Positions 42,500-53,941 of a stretch of 64,000 nucleotides of DNA are shown in pieces. The DNA comes from Kingdonia uniflora (taxonomy: Eukaryota; Streptophyta; Magnoliopsida; Ranunculales; Circaeasteraceae): NCBI GenBank assembly GCA_014058105.1, contig JACGCM010002784.1, forward strand, positions 310,001-374,000, written 5' to 3'. The position numbers and the translations under genes are program-made. The notes below the pieces were generated by a model. It did no database searches. It saw nothing but the letters and a program-made list of their open reading frames with translations, and was not told where the DNA came from. Numbering within the stretch: the stretch's first letter is position 1; every line of letters starts with the position of its first letter.

Positions 42500-42960
42500 G
42501 AAGATATTCGAGAGTTACTTATGCGAACTTGCTCATCATATCTCATATCTACAACGAGGGCTCCGTATTTGATCATATTGTCATTCTTCTTGTATTGCTC
42601 TGAGTAATTGTGGACAATGAGTAGCGAATCTGTTTAAACTGAGAGTTTTGGGATGCCGAGCTCAAGAGCGAGATCGAGTCCATGAATGAGAGCTTCGTAC
42701 TCGGCAACATTATTTGAGGCCTCGAAATCCAAGCGGATTGATATCTCAATTCTGACATTGGAATGGGTAATTAATACGATTCCAATTCCTGACCCTACGG
42801 GTCCTGCTGATCTATTTGTAAAAAGTTTCCTCCCTTTCCTTGTAATCCATTCAGCTCACTCGTCAAATCCTTTGGGGGGTAAATCTTCTGTAACTTCCTC
42901 TGCAAGGTCAGAATCGTACTCCTCCCCCTCAGGATCCTCTACTGGAAAATCCGTGAGAAA
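42500..42960 (-). pseudogene. Second RNase H of element B
   Basis: Minus-strand pieces read SAGPVGSGIGIVLITHSNVR, RLDFEASNNVAEYEALIHGL and LALELGIPKLSV, colinear with the intact domain in element D. A stop follows KLSV and the N-terminal part is frameshifted. Confidence 0.75.
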
Positions 42961-43077
42961 ATTGACAACGGCCTAACTCTTTTCGGAATAACGTTGTTTA
43001 AAATTGATATCATGTTCTCCCAAACTGACAGACCACTATTGTACTCTCCTTGATTTTTCTTTCTTGGACAGAACCTC

Positions 43078-44250
43078 TCAAAGTGGGTAGTTCGTCACGA
43101 CTTTGACTGAATGAGCTTGGAAGTAGTGTTTGAGTTTCTGTGAAGTATAAACAAGAGTGAGAAGAAGTTTCTTGATTTTAGAGTACCTTATTTCCGATAG
43201 AGTGAGGGTTTTACTGATGAAGTAAACTGGTCTATCGATTTTCCCTTTAAGTCGAATAGGAACCGAGCTAAGTGAGGTATCTATAATTGCTAGGTAGATA
43301 ATCAGTTCCTCATTATCTATTGGGGTGCTAATGATGGGAGACTTCTCCAAATAGGTTTTGAGGTCCTGAAAAGCTACTTCACATTCCATTGAACCTCTGC
43401 ATTTGGTTAAACTTTTCCTCGTTTGGTACAACCGCGGTGTAATAAGAACAGCCAATGATTACGGTCTGTAGATTTCAAAACGAAATGGTTGATAGCAGTA
43501 AATTTGTCAGCTAGTTTCTGATCGTCTTTCGTCATTTTTGGATATGGCATGTCGAGGAGAGCTCGAACCTGATCTGGATTGCCTCAATCCCCTTCTTGTT
43601 GACGAGGTGGTCTAGAAATGGACCTGAATGCACTCCGAATTAACACTTATCAGGATTGAGATGCATCCTATAAGATCGAAGAAAGTTGAATATTGTGTTA
43701 AAATCTGAGATGTGGTTGATGGACTGTATGCTTTTGCACAAGAGATCGTCAATGTAGACTTTCACGACTTTCCCAAGATGTGCTTTGAACAAAGTAGTTA
43801 TCAACCGTTGATAAGTTATACCTGCGTTCTTGAGTCTGAAGGGCATGACTTTGTAGCAGTAAAGTCCTCTTTCAGTGATGAAAATGGTCTTTTCCTGATC
43901 TTCGTCTAAGAGTAGAATCTGATTGTAACCAGAAGCAACGTCCATCATAGATAGGAGTTCGTGACCTGTTGTGGAATCAAGGATATGATGAATATTGGGT
44001 AGCGGGAAACTGTCCTTTGGAGTATGTTCGTTTAGATCGGTGAAATCTACACAAACTCGGACTTTTCCATTCTTCTTTAGGACAACAACGATGTTGGATA
44101 TCCAATCTAGATATTTGGCTTCTCGAATGAATCCCACTTTAATCAATTTCTCGATTTCCATGTTAACTTCATCTCACAGTCGCGGTGATAGGCGTCGTTA
44201 TTTTTGTTTGACCGCAATAGCGTTGATGTTGATGGCCAATTTGTGATATG
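43078..44250 (-). pseudogene. Reverse transcriptase and RNase H of element B
   Basis: Reverse transcriptase (44161..43640) is open for 173 codons: EIEKLIKVGFIREAKYLDWI, VRVCVDFTDLNEHTPKDSF, GHELLSMMDVASGYNQILL, ITERGLYCYKVMPFRLKNAG, and the catalytic box VKVYIDDLLCKS with both Asp present. RNase H (43455..43078) reads VAFQDLKTYLEKSPIISTPI and VYFISKTLTLSEIRYSKIKK. A frame break near 43600 separates them. Confidence 0.85.
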
Positions 44251-44459
44251 CCTTGGCCGGATCGACCCCAGGCATCTCTTCGAAAGACTACACTAAAACG
44301 TCTCGATTTAGTCGTAAGAGCTGAATATCAGCATCTTTTTCGTGTTGAACTAGCTTAGTACCGATGAAAGTACCTCTGCTAGGTCCATCAATGTTGATGT
44401 ATTCGTTGGGGTCCTCCATGGAAGGCTGATCATCGGGGTGATTAGCTTTCTGTAATTAT

Positions 44460-44960
44460 TATGCAGCATACCTGTCAGAGGTATCTAGAATCGCCGAGAC
44501 AGTATTTTCGTAAGCTCGAGAAAGTTTTTGACTACCCCTGATCTCATAGATACCGTCGTTGTGTTTGAAGCGGAGTGCTTGATGATAGGTGGAAGCGATT
44601 GCTTCCATGTTATGAATCCAGCAACGGCCTATAATCCTGAGATAATGGGATTTGGCGTTGATCACATAGAAGATGATATTGATTGTGGTTGGTCCTGCGA
44701 TAATAGGTAAGATGATCTTCCCCACTCGTTCTTCTTTAGAACCATTGAATCTACTGATATCGGTGTCGCTTTGAATGACTTGATCGGCCAAACACATTTG
44801 CTCGATTGTGTTCTAAAAGAGAATCTCAATACCGCTGCCAGTATCGATCATTATTGTGTACATGACAAACTTCTTCATCTTGAGCATTATGACTAATGCG
44901 TCATGATGTGGAAACTTAACATGGAAATGATTGGAATTTGTAGTAAAGTGAATGAATGCC
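44460..44960 (-). pseudogene. Aspartic protease of element B
   Basis: It reads VKFPHHDALVIMLKMKKFVM, the intact active site MIDTGSGIEILF, a stop at 44813..44815, then LADQVIQSDTDISRFNGSK and the C-terminal RIIGRCWIHNMEAIAST. Directly upstream is the leader next to the primer-binding site, with no gag between. Confidence 0.8.
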
Positions 44961-44987
44961 TTAGGATATCGTGGAAATGATTTCTTT

Positions 44988-45005
44988 CCCACAGACGATG
45001 CCAAA
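44988..45005 (-). other. Primer-binding site of element B
   Basis: On the minus strand it reads TTTGGCATCGTCTGTGGG directly inside the LTR end ATTACA, one base different from that of D. Confidence 0.85.
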
Positions 45006-45618
45006 TGTAATGGCCTGATTTCGTAAGCCCGAAGTGGCATGGAATTAGCTCTTTCACTAATGTACCTGTGACAAAGTCTAATGGAAAGTAAGAAATGACA
45101 CGGGTGTTTAGCATGGAAAACTTATAAATAGGTAAAAAACCACAACCTCGGGTTGAGGTTTTTTTAATAGTGATGTTTATTGCTTGAGTCTGATATCTTA
45201 TTACAAGTGATCTCTAGACTTAGAAAGGCTTGATCTTGTGAATAAGAAGTTTGAAGTTTTGAGAATTTAGAAAATATAGTTTTCTTGGTGATTTCTCGTG
45301 TGATTTTCAGGTCCATGCCTTTTTTGGAACCTTTTCATTATATAGTCCTTTTCCGCAGTTCTCCATCGTGCTGAAGCACGTTCTCCGAATAATGTTGTTA
45401 GTGGCGGTTGACTGAGTAACTGTTGAGTTCGTGAGAGACAGGTATTTTGACTTGTTCAGGCTTTTCTGTTTGAGCTCGATCCACATTTATCATCTGTTCG
45501 TGGAGTAGGTGACAATGTTGACTGAAGAAATCATGTGGTGAATGCGTGGGCCTGACATGGAGGTTGTTCGAACTGGAGACATCTCAATTTAGGTAAAATC
45601 GAGGGGTTGGCCCCTACA
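45006..45618 (-). repeat. 5' LTR of element B
   Basis: On the minus strand it begins TGTAGGGGCCAACCCC and ends GGCCATTACA. It contains the palindrome cgtgctgaagcacg (45367..45380) and a TATA box (TATATAAT, 45338..45345). It is colinear with the left LTR and closely related to the LTR of C. Confidence 0.9.
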
Positions 45619-45623
45619 ACTTC
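45619..45623 (+). repeat. Target-site duplication of B, right copy
   Basis: acttc follows the LTR end ...cccctaca of B and matches 32746..32750. After it, the Gag sequence of element C resumes. Confidence 0.85.
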
Positions 45624-47390
45624 CAAGCGGCCAACAACCGGAATCCAACTCGATCTTTCATTGGAGCCAAAACAGCTTACCGAACTACGGGCAAATCTCT
45701 ATGCCGCAACAGAGAATCGTAATGAGCTCGAACATCAGTTAACTCTTGATCGAGAGCTCCGCAAGAAGGAGCTCGAAACCGAGCGACAAGCTCATTTGAC
45801 AGTATTTAAACGACATGAAAACCAGATGACAACCATACAGACTTCGTTACAAGCTCTGCAGGATACCCAACAGGCTCCTTAAACCAGAGATCGTGATCAA
45901 GTACCAGAGTCTTCCCGAGTTTCTACGCTGGATAGATTGGGGCCTCGAGGAGCTACTAGCAAAACTATTTCTTAAAATATTCAGCACGAAGATCACCTTC
46001 CATTCATTTTGGTGGTGAAGTTCAGTCTAAAATCAGTAGAGGTTATCAATTTTTGAAACATCAGGAGGAGGAATAGTTACCTCAGCCTTGAATTTTAGCA
46101 CGTTATTATTTGAATGAAGGCACCGGTACTCATAATCCTCAACCATCTCTCCAATCCACTCAAGCAATACGTCAATACGTCACGCAAGAGCATATGAACC
46201 AACGTATCAAGGAATTGATTGAAGCGCAAGTTCTAGGTACTACAAATGACCTTACTAAGATACAGGGAAGTCTGATTGCCAAAGAGCTATTCGATATGGA
46301 AGTATCGAAGGGTTTCTATACTCCGAAAATTTATAAATACAAGGGCACCAATCCAAATGAGCACATTCAACAATACCGTGATTCATTGGGATTGTACTCC
46401 AATCTCAACCACATCCTCTGCCGTCTGTTTGCAACAAGTCTACAGGAAGAATCGCTTCGGTGTAAGCGCAACCATATTCACATTCGATCAGCTGCTGAAA
46501 CAATTCATCAAGATGTATGTTCCCAACAGAGACAATGAGGAGAATTTATATTCTCTTATTAGTCTTAAATAGTCACAAGGAGAAAAGCTCGAGGCTTTTG
46601 CAAATTAGTTTTTAGAGCTCGCGCGGAAAGTAGACAACCTCGATCAGAAAGTAGTTATTACTGCTTTTACCAATGTGCTCCAGCTCGACTGTAAGGCCAA
46701 AGAGCACATCTTCCTCAACAAACCTGCGTCCTTGGAGGATATGATCACCAAGGTCAATGAATATGTCGACCTGGAAAGGATAATGTCTGAAAGGCATAAA
46801 TCTACTAAATCCGTCCTAACCACTAAAGGTCCAACTACAAATCAAAGCAATGGACCGAAGGAGGATCAGGGTGATTAAAAGCGTTCCAAAGGCAATACTG
46901 GTAATCCTCAGAAAGGCGGTACATTACCTAAACCGGTCCTCCCGAAGATGAATGTTCGAATCTCTGTATTTTTCCAATTCTATCCAAGGATAATTTATAC
47001 TGTCCATTCAACCAATGGAACCAATCAAAAGCCGTCCGTACTATATGTATCACAAGGTAAATCATCATTCTACTGACAGCTGCTATGCTTTGCAAAGTTT
47101 GTTGGAATTCATTTTTAATGAAGGGTGGATGTACGAATACATTATCGACCTGGAGTCTTAGAAAGATGGCAGCTATAAGAAGTTGTTTAAAGTAGTCAAA
47201 GTCGAAGATCAAGCTGAGGAAAAAAATCTCTACCGTATGTACAATAGTAACATGATCGAAATTCATCAGATCGACAAATCCTGCAGATTCAAGCGCATGA
47301 GACTATCAAAATGTTGCAATCTCACACCTTAAGATAAAAAAGCCAAGCTTCTACCTGAGTCGAGCAATCGCCGGTTGCGATCTCATTCGA
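45619..47390 (+). pseudogene. Gag of element C (decayed)
   Basis: Its 5' end was cut off by insertion of B; any ATG before 45619 belongs to B's LTR. It reads LDLSLEPKQLTELRANLYAA and a Glu-rich region, then DLTKIQGSLIAKELFDMEVS, GFYTPKIYKYKGTNPNEHIQ, LGLYSNLNHILCRLFATSL, and DNLDQKVVITAFTNVLQLD in another frame. All match Gag of D. A zinc-knuckle region near 47040 is barely readable. Many stops and shifts occur. Confidence 0.75.
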
Positions 47391-47399
47391 AGATTGCGA

Positions 47400-47880
47400 C
47401 ATTAGTCATGTAAAATTTCCACATCACGATGCATTAGTCATAATGCTTAAGATGAAGAAGGTTGTGATGCATACAATTATTATCGATACTAGAAATGGTA
47501 TTGAGAATTTCTTTCAGAGCATAATTGACCAGATGGGATTGGCCGATCAAGTTATTCCGAGCGACACCGATATCAATGCATTCAATGGTTCCAAAGAAGA
47601 ACGAGTAGGTAAGATCATCTTACATATTACCGCTGGACTAGCCATAATCGACGTCATCTTCTACGTCATCAACGCCAAATCTCGTTATCTCAAGATTATG
47701 GGCCACTGTTGGATTCACAACATGTAAGCAATCGCTTCCACCTATTATTAAGCACTCTACTTTAAACACAATGATGGTATCTATGAAATCAAAGGCAATC
47801 AAAAGATTTCTCGAGCTTGCGAGAATACCGTTTATGTCATTATAGATACATCAGAAAGATACGCTGTATAGCAATTATAG
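47400..47880 (+). pseudogene. Aspartic protease of element C
   Basis: It reads VKFPHHDALVIMLKMKKVVM, the active site IIDTRNGIENFF (Gly of DTG replaced by Arg), LADQVIPSDTDINAFNGSKE and KIMGHCWIHNM, then a stop at 47725. Colinear with B and D. Confidence 0.8.
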
Positions 47881-48059
47881 AAAGCTGATCACCTCGATGA
47901 TCAACCTTTCACAGAAGAGCCTAGATAATACATCGACATCGATGGACCTCGCAGGGGCACTTTCATTGGCACCATGTTGGTCCAACACGATAAGGACACT
48001 CTCATTCAATTCTTTTGACTGAATCGAGACGCCTCTGCATAGACTTTCGAAGAATGTAT

Positions 48060-49330
48060 GGGGTCGATCCGATCAAGGCATGTCACAAATTGGCCATCAA
48101 CATCAACGCCATAGCGGTCAAACAAAAATAGCGACGCCTCTCTCTTCGTCTTTGAGATGAATTCAACATTGAGATTGAGAAATTGATCAAAGTGGGGTTC
48201 ATTTGAGAAGCCAAGTATCCATATTGGATATCCAACATCGTCGTTGTTCCAAAGAAGAATGGAAAGGTCTGAGTTTGTGTTGATTTTACCGATCTAAACA
48301 AACACACTCCAAATGACAGTTTCCCTCTTTCCATTATCCATCAAATTCTTGATTGCCTGGTAGGTCATGAACTTCTATCAATGATGGACGCTGCTTTTGG
48401 ATACAATCAAATTCCTCTCTTGGAAGAAGATCAAGAAAAGACCATTTTTATCACTGAAAGAGGACTTTACTGCTACAAAGTCATGCCCTACGGACTCAAA
48501 AATGTAGGCGGGACTTATCAACGGTTGATGACCACTATGTTCAAAGCACATCTTGGGGAAATCGTGGAAGTCTACATTGATGATCTCTTGTGCAAGAACA
48601 TATAGTTAAACAACTACATCATAGATCTTAATACAATATTTAGCATTCTTCAATCTTACAGGATGTGACTCAATTCTTATAAGTGTCAATTTTAAGTACA
48701 TTCAGGCCGATTCCTTGGCCATCTCATCAACAAGAAGATGATTGAGGCCGATCTAGATCAAATTCGGGTTCTCCTCAACATGCCATCTCCAAAAACGACG
48801 AAAGACGTATAAAATCTTGTCGGCAAGATTGTCTCTATTAACCGATTCGTTTCTAAATCTTCAGATCGCTGTCGTTGACTGCTCTTATTACTCTGTGGTT
48901 ATACCAAGCGAGGAAAATTTTAGCCCAATACGGAGATCCAATGGACATTAGAATGCGAGGTAGATTTTCAAGAACTCAAAACCTATTTGGGAAAGTCTCC
49001 CATCATGAGCACCCTAATAGATAATGAGGAACTGATAATCTACTTGGAAGTTATAGATACTTCTATAAAGCTCAGTTCTCATTTGGCTTGAAGGGAAGAT
49101 CGAAAAGCCAGGTCTACTTTATCAGCAAAACTCTCACTCCAGCAGAAGCGAGGTATTTTAAAATTGAGAGATTCCTTCTAACTCTTGTTTATACTTCACA
49201 GAAACTTAAGCACTACTTCCAAGCTCACTCAGTCAAAGTCATGATAAACTACCCATTCCAGGAAGTTTTATCCAAAAAAGAAAAATTTAGGAGAGTGCAG
49301 GAAAAGTTAAGTCACTTTGGAAGAACAAGA
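48060..49330 (+). pseudogene. Reverse transcriptase and RNase H of element C
   Basis: Pieces are YWISNIVVVPKKNGKV, FTDLNKHTPNDSFPLSIIHQ, ELLSMMDAAFGYNQIPLLEE, ITERGLYCYKVMPYGLKNVG and the catalytic box VEVYIDDLLCKN. The connection follows with FLGHLINKKMIEADLDQIRV, then RNase H with VYFISKTLTPAEARYFKIER and LVYTSQKLKHYFQAHSVKVM. Stops occur near 48016, 48604 and 48730, with shifts before 49088. Confidence 0.8.
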
Positions 49331-49479
49331 TATCAAATTCAAGCAACGACATTTAGAAAAGGGTCAGCCCGTTACCGATTTTCTCGCAGATTTTCCAGTG
49401 GAAGATCTCGGGTGGGAGGAGCACGACCCTGATCTTATAGAGGAAATTACAGAACATCCACCCACCAAAGCATTTGACG

Positions 49480-49850
49480 AACGAGTTGAATAGATTACAA
49501 GGAAAGGGTGGAAACTTCTTATAGATGGTTCAGCAAGACCCGCAGGGTCAGGAATAAGAATTGTATTGATTACCCCTTCCAACAATAGAATTGAGAAATC
49601 AATCCGCATGGATTTCAAAGCCTCCTACAGCGTCACAGAATAGAAATCTCTAATTTATGAACTCAACCTTGCACTCGAGCTCAGTGTCCCAGAGCTCTCA
49701 GTCTACACAGATTCTCTACTTATCGTTCACCATTACTCTGAGCAATACAAGAAGAATGGCAAGATGATCGAATATACAACCCTCATTGTAGATTGGATAA
49801 GCCAGTTTACAAAAGCAACTCTCAATTATCTTCCTCGAGGTGATAACAGA
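49480..49850 (+). pseudogene. Second RNase H of element C
   Basis: It reads GWKLLIDGSARPAGSGIRIV, NNRIEKSIRMDFKA, LNLALELSVPELSVYTDSLL and IVHHYSEQYKKNGKMIEYTT. A stop at 49640..49642 and another near 49492 interrupt it. Confidence 0.75.
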
Positions 49851-49974
49851 TACGCCGTTTCCTTGGCTTATCAAGCCAGGGTCTTGGGTACAAAAGTTGG
49901 ATATCTGCATATCGAAGTAATATCAGTCCCCAACATTGATCGACATTCTGTATACACGATCAACACTGAAGGCG

Positions 49975-51243
49975 ATGAATAGGAAGACAAAAATTGGCGA
50001 AAACCCTTTATTGCTTACCTCAGCTCGAAAAATTAATGCGACGGTCCCCTTCCAACAAATCTGAAAGAGCGCCGACAGTTGATTGAGAACTCAAAGTGCA
50101 GTGTAGTTTAAAACAGTTTTTTATATTGCCGTTCAGTCATGGGGCCTTATCTCAAGTGCCTCTCCAAGAAGAAAGCTGACAAATTGCTCAAAGATTTACA
50201 TAAAAGAACTTGTGGCTTCCATGCCGCAGGTCGATCACTTTCAAACAGGGAAATTATACTAGGAGTATTCTGGCCAGGCGTGCACAAATAAGTAGAAGAG
50301 TACTCACCCAAATGCGACACATGTTAACGACACTGACACTTAATCTGCGCCACTGCGCTCGAACTACATGCAAGCAAGTTATTCTTACCATTCAAGCGGT
50401 GGGCGCTCGATCTCGTCGTAGAATTTCCTAATACTCTAGGTAATCGAGGATACCTACTCGTAGCTATAGATTATTTTACAAAATGGGTGGAAGCAGTTTC
50501 ACTTTGTCGAACTATAGAAGAAGATGTCATTTCTTTTATCTGGGAATTCATTATCACTCGGTTTGGATGCCCCCACTTGATTCGGATCGATAATGGACCA
50601 CAATTCGTCAGAGAAAAAGTCATAGCTTTCCTTAACAAATACAACATCATCCACTCACCATCCAATTCCTACTACCCTCATGGCAATGGCCAAGCCGAAA
50701 TCACCAACAAAACCATCGTGGATAGACTTAATAAGGTTTCACTCACAGAAAAAAGAAAACTGGATACGAGAGCTTCCTTATTTCTTATGGGCATACCGCA
50801 CCACTCTACGTCAATTAACCGGCTGTACCCCATTCCTTCTCGCTTATGGCACAAAAGTCATCATTCCAACAAAATTGCATCATCCAGTCAAAGATCACGA
50901 GCTTATCGACGAAGAAAATGAGTTCGAATTGGCCTTCAACATGAATTGGATTGATGAAACTAGGGATCACGCTATTGCCAACCTTGGTCGATATCACCAT
51001 ATGCTAGCCAGCTCGTACAACAGAAAAGTCCGAGGCCGTACTTTCCAAATCGACGATCTCATCCTCATAGAAATTTCTCAATACCAAAATGAGGTACATG
51101 CCGAGAAACTGGCAGAATATTGGGAGGGTCCATTCCTAATCATTGGTTTCATTAGTTTGGGATCATGTTATCTCATGACGGAGCAAAGAGTTCGAATCCC
51201 AAATCTACGGAACACTAGGCGACTGAAATGGTACTATCGTTAA
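49975..51243 (+). pseudogene. Integrase of element C
   Basis: The N-terminal zinc region near 50130..50290 is shifted (GPYLKCLSKKKADKLL). The core reads GYLLVAIDYFTKWVEAVSLC, FGCPHLIRIDNGPQFVREKV and NGQAEITNKTIVDRL, so the D, D and E residues are present. After a frameshift near 50740 it continues WIRELPYFLWAYRTTLRQLT and NLGRYHHMLASSYNRKVRG, ending RRLKWYYR at 51243. It is one of the better-preserved integrases here. Confidence 0.8.
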
Positions 51244-51389
51244 GTTCCTCACTTCTCCACTTTAAAATTCTCATTCTTTCCATTCCAAAAGTAAGATTTC
51301 ATCTCCATACAATGTACATTCTACTCTATTCAATGAAAACTTCTAAGTTTTTTCCAATATTACTCTCTACTTATATAGACAAAACATAG

Positions 51390-51905
51390 ATTAAAGCAAA
51401 GGTAATACTAGCTTTCAATCGACCTCTATTCCGGTTAAAGCGAAGGTAAAACTAGGTTTTAATCGAACTCTATACATACTCTGTGATTAAAACGAAGTAA
51501 TACTAGTTTTCAATCAAAGAACTCTACCAGATATAAGATAAGCAAAGGTAAAACTAGCTTTCATTTCTCAATATGGCTACGACAAATATACCAATTAAAA
51601 TAAAGGTAAAACTAGCTTTCAATCGAACTCTATACATACTCTGCAATTAAAATGAAGGTAATACTAGCTTTTAATCAAAGAACTCTACCAGACATAAGAT
51701 AAAGCAAAGGTAAAACTAGCTTTCATCTCTCAATATGGTTGCGACAAATATACCGATTAAAGTAAAGGTAAAACAATCTTTCAATCGAACTATATACATA
51801 CTCTGCGATTAAAACGAAGGTAATACTAGCTTTCAATCAAAGAACTCTACCAAACATAAGATAAAGTAAAGGTAAAACTAGCTTTTATCTTTCAATATGT
51901 CTGTG
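51390..51905. repeat. ~160-bp tandem array of element C, about three copies
   Basis: aaaactagctttcaatcgaa followed by ctctatacatactctg recurs near 51448, 51608 and 51771. Units also contain accagacataagataaagca, which matches the reverse complement of the array in B (40292..40925). Same location, after integrase. Confidence 0.85.
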
Positions 51906-52015
51906 ACAGATTCTTTTATAGGTTATATATACAACCACTATAAAGGATTCTTCTCTGATGATGGGAGGTCAGCTATGCTTTCCCCTTCAACAGGAAGATG
52001 ATCAACCATAAAATC

Positions 52016-53941
52016 TTAAGCTTGAGCAGCTACTGTAATCCTGCCTTGCTCTACCAATTTAACAGGTCGAGAACATAACTCTATTTCTATGACATTCATA
52101 CAGTTTCCTCGATCTACATCAGCTCTGCAAGTACATTCTCTATCTGACAAATAGTCGTGCAAGGTATCCTTCTCTAACTCGAGCCTTCTCACTTCCTTTA
52201 TAAAATATGCAATAACAGCTGCTAGCATCTACGAGCGCGAAACCTCAGGAATAACTGCCTTTGCAAAATTTACTCTCACTTTTTGATGACGTTCTTACAA
52301 CTTCATGTACTGTGCTTCATGCCATTTCATTCGACTATCGGTGTGGGACATAAGATTGATATGTTCCCTCGCCTTCTTATTTGATTTATCTAATTCAGCA
52401 TGGTTCATCGTGCTCAATTCTACCACCTGAGCACGAAGTTCCTCAAGCTCCCTGTCTATACCTCTCCTGGTAGGAAATTTCTTTAACAATTCATCTTTTT
52501 CCCTTATCAAGAGATCCCTACCCCTAATCACCTGTTTTAACTCCTGTTCCCTGACATGAGTAGCATCCAACTTACCTTGGCACTCCCTTAACTTCTCATT
52601 TCCTTTTTATACGTGACCTTGAGTACGAGCTCCATCTCCCTCCAACTCTTTGATTCAAGTTAATAGGCTAACCACATCCCCTTGAATAATGGAGACCCTG
52701 GCCTCACCTTTATTCTTCCTCAAGCACTCTCCAGCCTCAGTATTTTTAGCGCATAAATTGGCCAGAGCCAAATCGGCCTTCAATTGCGTCACTCTCTCAT
52801 TTAACTCATTACATCATCTTTGCACCAACCAGAACTCAATATCTTTAGCAGGCAAAGCTGTACTCAGCTGATCAACCGCAATTTTGGAGTGAGATAGGTC
52901 ATCTCGAGCTCTCTTCAGCTAGCTATCTTTCTCAATCATTTTACTTTTCAATTGCTCAAGTTTGTTTTTGGAACTCACTAAATCAGCTCGAGTCTGTTCT
53001 TGTTTGTTTGGTTTGCCAATCATTTGGTCCTTCAAACTGGCCACAAAACGGTGAAACTCTTTCTCTGTAGTTTCTAGTGACTGGATATGGTATCGAGCCA
53101 TGTCCGCATCTTTACTCTTTATCATTAACGTATCATTCTAGTTTTTGAGCTTCCCTATCTCTTCCTTCGCCTCTGCGAACTCTTATTGCCCCTTATTAAT
53201 TTTGATATCTTTTCCCTCGATCTTCCGAGTAAGGTCATCAACAGCTTGTGTTGCCTCGACAAACTTAAAATGTACCTTTATGTATTGATCATCCCTATCT
53301 TTATTTGCCTCCCTCATCCTATCAAACTCCACCGTAAACTCTTGGTTATAATGACGCGTCTCTTGTTCATTCAAGCGAGTTGACTTCAGGTCGACCTACA
53401 TTACAGATACAATACATCAAGTTCGATTCAAGAATACTCAATTAATACATACAGGAATCTTATTTCTAATAAATTTTTATTTTTTGACGTCTACTGTGTG
53501 AAACTGCTTCTAAACTTAAGGTCGAACTATGATTCCATTTTTATGAACAAAAACATGTGCTTCCAATTTCAAGGTATACATTCTCTATGTCCTAACTTTT
53601 TCAACACTTTGATATTATCTATACACAATTGAGTACCATTGCACTTAAACTATTATCACGTTTTTGGTCTGCCTCTATGCTCTAATTTTTACGTTGTAGC
53701 TATAAAGTAATGCAACATACAAGTCAAATATTTCTTGCTCTTCTCTAACCTGTTGCTCCGCTTGCAAAGTCAATAGGGACACTGGGGAGTCATTATCCTT
53801 AGCGAGCTCAATCTCTAATTCTTTTATTCTGAGGCGTATATCCTTAAGTTCCAACAAACAAAGTTTACAAACATCTCTTATCCTACAGAAATTTATAACA
53901 ATAATCCATACAATTACAGTTCTCAAACCCCTCATAATCAC
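52016..53941 (-). pseudogene. Antisense gene of element C, coiled-coil part and conserved C-terminus
   Basis: On the minus strand, ELKDIRLRIKELEIELAKDN (from 53862), then, after an acceptor ATGTAG near 53399, an exon with NQEFTVEFDRMREANKDRDD, LTRKIEGKDIKINKGQ, KDADMARYHIQSLETTEKEF and KEHINLMSHTDSRMKWHEAQ. The C-terminal block (52228..52016) reads MLAAVIAYFIKEVRRLELEK, CTCRADVDRGNCMNVIEIEL and CSRPVKLVEQGRITVAAQA. It is colinear with 38292..40119 of B. Several stops occur. Confidence 0.6.

Larger units (their letters stand above)
32751..45618 (-). mobile_element. Ty3/gypsy Tat-lineage retrotransposon B, complete but lacking gag
   Basis: Both LTRs are present (32751..33341 and 45006..45618) and flanked by the 5-bp duplication acttc. 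Minus-strand order is LTR, primer-binding site, short leader, protease, reverse transcriptase/RNase H, second RNase H, integrase, ~159-bp tandem array, a 7-kb antisense region with several gene pieces, a purine-rich tract and the 3' LTR. Gag is absent: the leader runs straight into protease. The LTRs differ at many positions and the left one has lost ~23 bp, so insertion is old. Confidence 0.9.

Noticed and set aside
45607..45882. A 91-codon frame beginning MAPTTSKRP as the start of Gag in C
   Set aside because: Its ATG and first codons lie in the LTR of element B; the frame exists only because B inserted there. The true Gag start was in the leader now at 32740.
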